DNA from: Bacteroidales bacterium
GTDB lineage: Bacteria; Bacteroidota; Bacteroidia; Bacteroidales; Muribaculaceae
Assembly: GCA_900752535.1 (NCBI GenBank)
Contig: CAADVV010000476.1
Location: forward strand, 1-6,554
Length of the DNA: 6,554 nt
Direction: 5' to 3'
The notes beneath the pieces are model-generated. The model saw nothing but the letters and a program-made list of their open reading frames with translations, was not told where the DNA came from and searched no databases. This document shows positions 5,439 to 6,554 of the stretch, one piece after another; positions within the stretch are counted from its first letter, which is position 1, and each line of letters begins with the position of its first letter. A program made the position numbers and the translations under genes.

Positions 5439-5853
5439 ACATTGCTTCTATTTGCTATATACGTTCGGGAGAGAGTCGCAAATTAGACATGAAGTACTTA
5501 TAATATGCAGAGACGTTTTTCAAAACATCCGTCACAACCCTCCCCGCGACGAGGTAGAGCCTCCATACTTTTGGTTTTAATACACTCAACTCTCATAAAC
5601 AACATTCTTTAACATCGGGTGGAAGAGTTGTTGCCCACACCGCCGATAATTTTGCAGGTGAAAGTCATGGTGATTTTCCGTGTAACTCCAAAATATTCAA
5701 ATGTCATGTTCCTCATTGCTTTGCTTTGCGTGTTATGCTGGTTTGGTCCGGCACTGAAAGACGGCGCAAACATCAAATAAATTTTTGTAATTTTGGCGCG
5801 GAATAAGACTACATACAGCTGCTGAGACAGCTTTGATAACCAACACCAAAATT
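5439..5853. other. Non-coding gap before bcp, with a possible interspersed repeat
   Basis: This 415-base stretch has no convincing gene. Its middle (about 5498-5710) has several short overlapping frames on both strands: a 35-codon frame at 5505-5612 on the plus strand, and frames at 5498-5566 and 5609-5707 on the minus strand. The pattern resembles non-coding repeats that attract spurious small gene calls in Bacteroidales genomes; this is recollection, not a search result. A loose hairpin is possible between ATCGG (5614-5618) and CCGAT (5643-5647). The right end carries the bcp promoter. Confidence 0.5.
5788..5795 (+). promoter_or_regulatory. -7 box of the bcp promoter
   Basis: TAATTTTG is a perfect TAnnTTTG match, 58 bases before the bcp ATG. 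No TTTG lies at the expected -33 distance (5765-5768 reads CGCA). The surrounding 27 bases (5782-5808) match the promoter region of the 71-aa gene (3804-3830) at 22 positions without gaps, which supports promoter function. Confidence 0.65.
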
Positions 5854-6306
5854 ATGAACATAGGAGATAAAGCGCCTGAACTGCTGGGCGTCGACCAGAA
5901 CGGCAACGAGGTGAAGCTGTCGGATTTCGCCGGACAGAAACTCGTTTTGTATTTCTACCCTAAGGACAACACCTCGGGATGCACAGCCGAGGCCTGCTCT
6001 CTGCGCGACAACATTGACGCTCTCGCCGCCAAGGGCTACCGCGTGGTTGGCGTGAGCAGCGACCCGATAGCTTCGCATCAGAAATTTATTGCGAAACACA
6101 ATCTGCCGTTCACGCTCATCGCAGACACCGACCACCGACTTCAGGAACTGATGGGCGTCTGGGGCGAGAAGTCGATGTATGGCCGCAAGTATATGGGCAC
6201 ATTCCGCACAACATTTCTCATCGGACCTGACGGCACAATCACACACATCTTCGGCCCGAAACAGATAAAGACCAAGATTCACGCCGACCAAATTCTGGCC
6301 GTGTAA
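5854..6306 (+). CDS. bcp: Thioredoxin-dependent thiol peroxidase Bcp (peroxiredoxin)
   Basis: Bcp is a cytosolic peroxiredoxin of the BCP/PrxQ class that reduces hydrogen peroxide and organic hydroperoxides, regenerated by thioredoxin. The 150-residue product is the usual length. The active site is YFYPKDNTSGCTAEAC (33-48): Thr40 and the peroxidatic Cys43, with the likely resolving Cys48 five residues on, as in atypical 2-Cys members. Arg118 in GTFRTTFLI matches the conserved catalytic arginine. The N-terminal MNIGDKAPELLG is a typical family start. A TTG at 5833 would extend the protein by seven residues (TTG read as Met, ITNTKI), but the ATG at 5854 matches the family start, so I chose it. 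No signal peptide is present. It is transcribed alone from the promoter at 5788-5795 and ends at a hairpin shared with the convergent gene. Confidence 0.96.
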   Translation: MNIGDKAPELLGVDQNGNEVKLSDFAGQKLVLYFYPKDNTSGCTAEACSLRDNIDALAAKGYRVVGVSSDPIASHQKFIAKHNLPFTLIADTDHRLQELMGVWGEKSMYGRKYMGTFRTTFLIGPDGTITHIFGPKQIKTKIHADQILAV

Positions 6307-6327
6307 GCCCTCTGCCAAAATTGAATT

Positions 6328-6363
6328 AAGGCCCTGTGTCAACAAACAGCGACACTGGGCCTT
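6328..6363. terminator. Bidirectional terminator between bcp and the convergent gene
   Basis: AAGGCCC-T-GTGTC (6328-6340) pairs with GACAC-T-GGGCCTT (6351-6363): 12 pairs with one T-T mismatch and a 10-base loop. A TTTT run follows on the plus strand (6369-6372), and the minus-strand reading meets TTTT just past the stem near 6317-6320, so it can serve both genes. It begins 21 bases after the bcp stop and 17 bases after the stop of the convergent gene. Confidence 0.8.
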
Positions 6364-6380
6364 CAATGTTTTAAATTATC

Positions 6381-6554
6381 TCAGAACATGACTTTGGATA
6401 CGGCTGAGCCCTGACGGCGAATCAGAAGTTGTCCGGCTGCGGGTTTGATTATACGACGTCCGGCGAGGTCGTAATATTCGACAGGGGCATCGTTATTGCC
6501 GTCGTTCACTATGCTGTCAATTCCTGACAGAGCATACCAGTTTATCTCCGACTC
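6381..6554 (-). CDS. C-terminal end of a probable secreted/surface protein (cut by window edge)
   Basis: Only the last 57 codons are present, ending at the TGA complementary to 6381-6383. The fragment includes NWYALSGIDSIVNDG, then EYYDLAGRRIIKPAAGQLLI, RRQGSAVSKV and MF. The 'YYDLAGRRI..P..GQLLI' pattern followed by a short basic strand resembles the C-terminal beta-rich tail found on many exported Bacteroidales proteins, including type IX-like sorting domains. The main domain, and so the function, lies beyond the window. Reading stays open to the right edge. It converges on bcp and shares its terminator. Confidence 0.65.
   Translation of the reverse strand, partial: ESEINWYALSGIDSIVNDGNNDAPVEYYDLAGRRIIKPAAGQLLIRRQGSAVSKVMF

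Noticed and set aside
5505..5612. 35-codon plus-strand frame with a hydrophobic end
   Set aside because: No promoter, no family resemblance, and it lies inside a block with competing short frames on the other strand.
5609..5707. 32-codon minus-strand frame (MTFEYFGVTRKITMTFT...)
   Set aside because: Looks like a spurious frame of a non-coding repeat and not a gene; no context supports translation.
5833..5853. Upstream TTG start for bcp
   Set aside because: The ATG at 5854 gives the standard family N-terminus; the TTG would add seven unconserved residues.
5809..6366. 185-codon minus-strand frame covering bcp
   Set aside because: Antisense shadow of bcp, whose catalytic motifs are unmistakable; the frame also runs through the shared terminator.
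1..6554. CRISPR array, tRNA or rRNA genes
   Set aside because: No regularly spaced repeats, cloverleaf or rRNA-like segments were recognised by eye on either strand.

Overview
The window looks like chromosomal DNA from a Bacteroidales bacterium, plausibly Muribaculaceae-like. Four things point there: Bacteroidetes-type -7 promoter boxes (TAnnTTTG) upstream of several genes, A-rich leaders without Shine-Dalgarno sequences, the rsfS-ftsH gene order typical of Bacteroidetes, and a truncated minus-strand gene whose C-terminus resembles the tails of secreted Bacteroidales proteins. The genus is an inference; the phylum-level call is firmer.

Positions 1-1455 (minus strand) hold a housekeeping pair: ribosomal silencing factor rsfS, then the N-terminal half of the membrane protease FtsH, which runs off the left edge. 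A 357-base divergent control region (1456-1812) separates them from dnaK. It contains a clear -7 box for rsfS. On the dnaK side there is no good standard promoter, but there is a sigma-54-like -24/-12 element flanked by an exact 12-bp direct repeat. dnaK (1813-3735) is complete and ends at a strong hairpin terminator whose right arm doubles as the -33 box of the next promoter.

Positions 3787-5438 form an accessory islet. In order it holds: a 71-aa small protein; a 22-codon fossil of a P-loop protein resembling the start of a zeta-type toxin; a complete DUF1016/YhcG-like PD-(D/E)XK nuclease gene of visibly lower GC; and a second, shorter paralogue of the first small protein. The second paralogue was missed by simple ORF length cut-offs. 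It begins with the same FEEVK peptide that ends DnaK. My reading is a decayed antitoxin-toxin locus in which the toxin was lost, a nuclease gene came to occupy its place, and two antitoxin-like genes now flank the nuclease. Antitoxin function is inferred, not shown.

Positions 5439-5853 are non-coding. They contain a possible interspersed repeat and the promoter of bcp. The peroxiredoxin bcp (5854-6306) follows and converges on a truncated minus-strand gene, with a shared hairpin terminator between them. DnaK, FtsH, RsfS and Bcp all serve protein quality control or stress survival, so the islet sits inside a stress-response neighbourhood.
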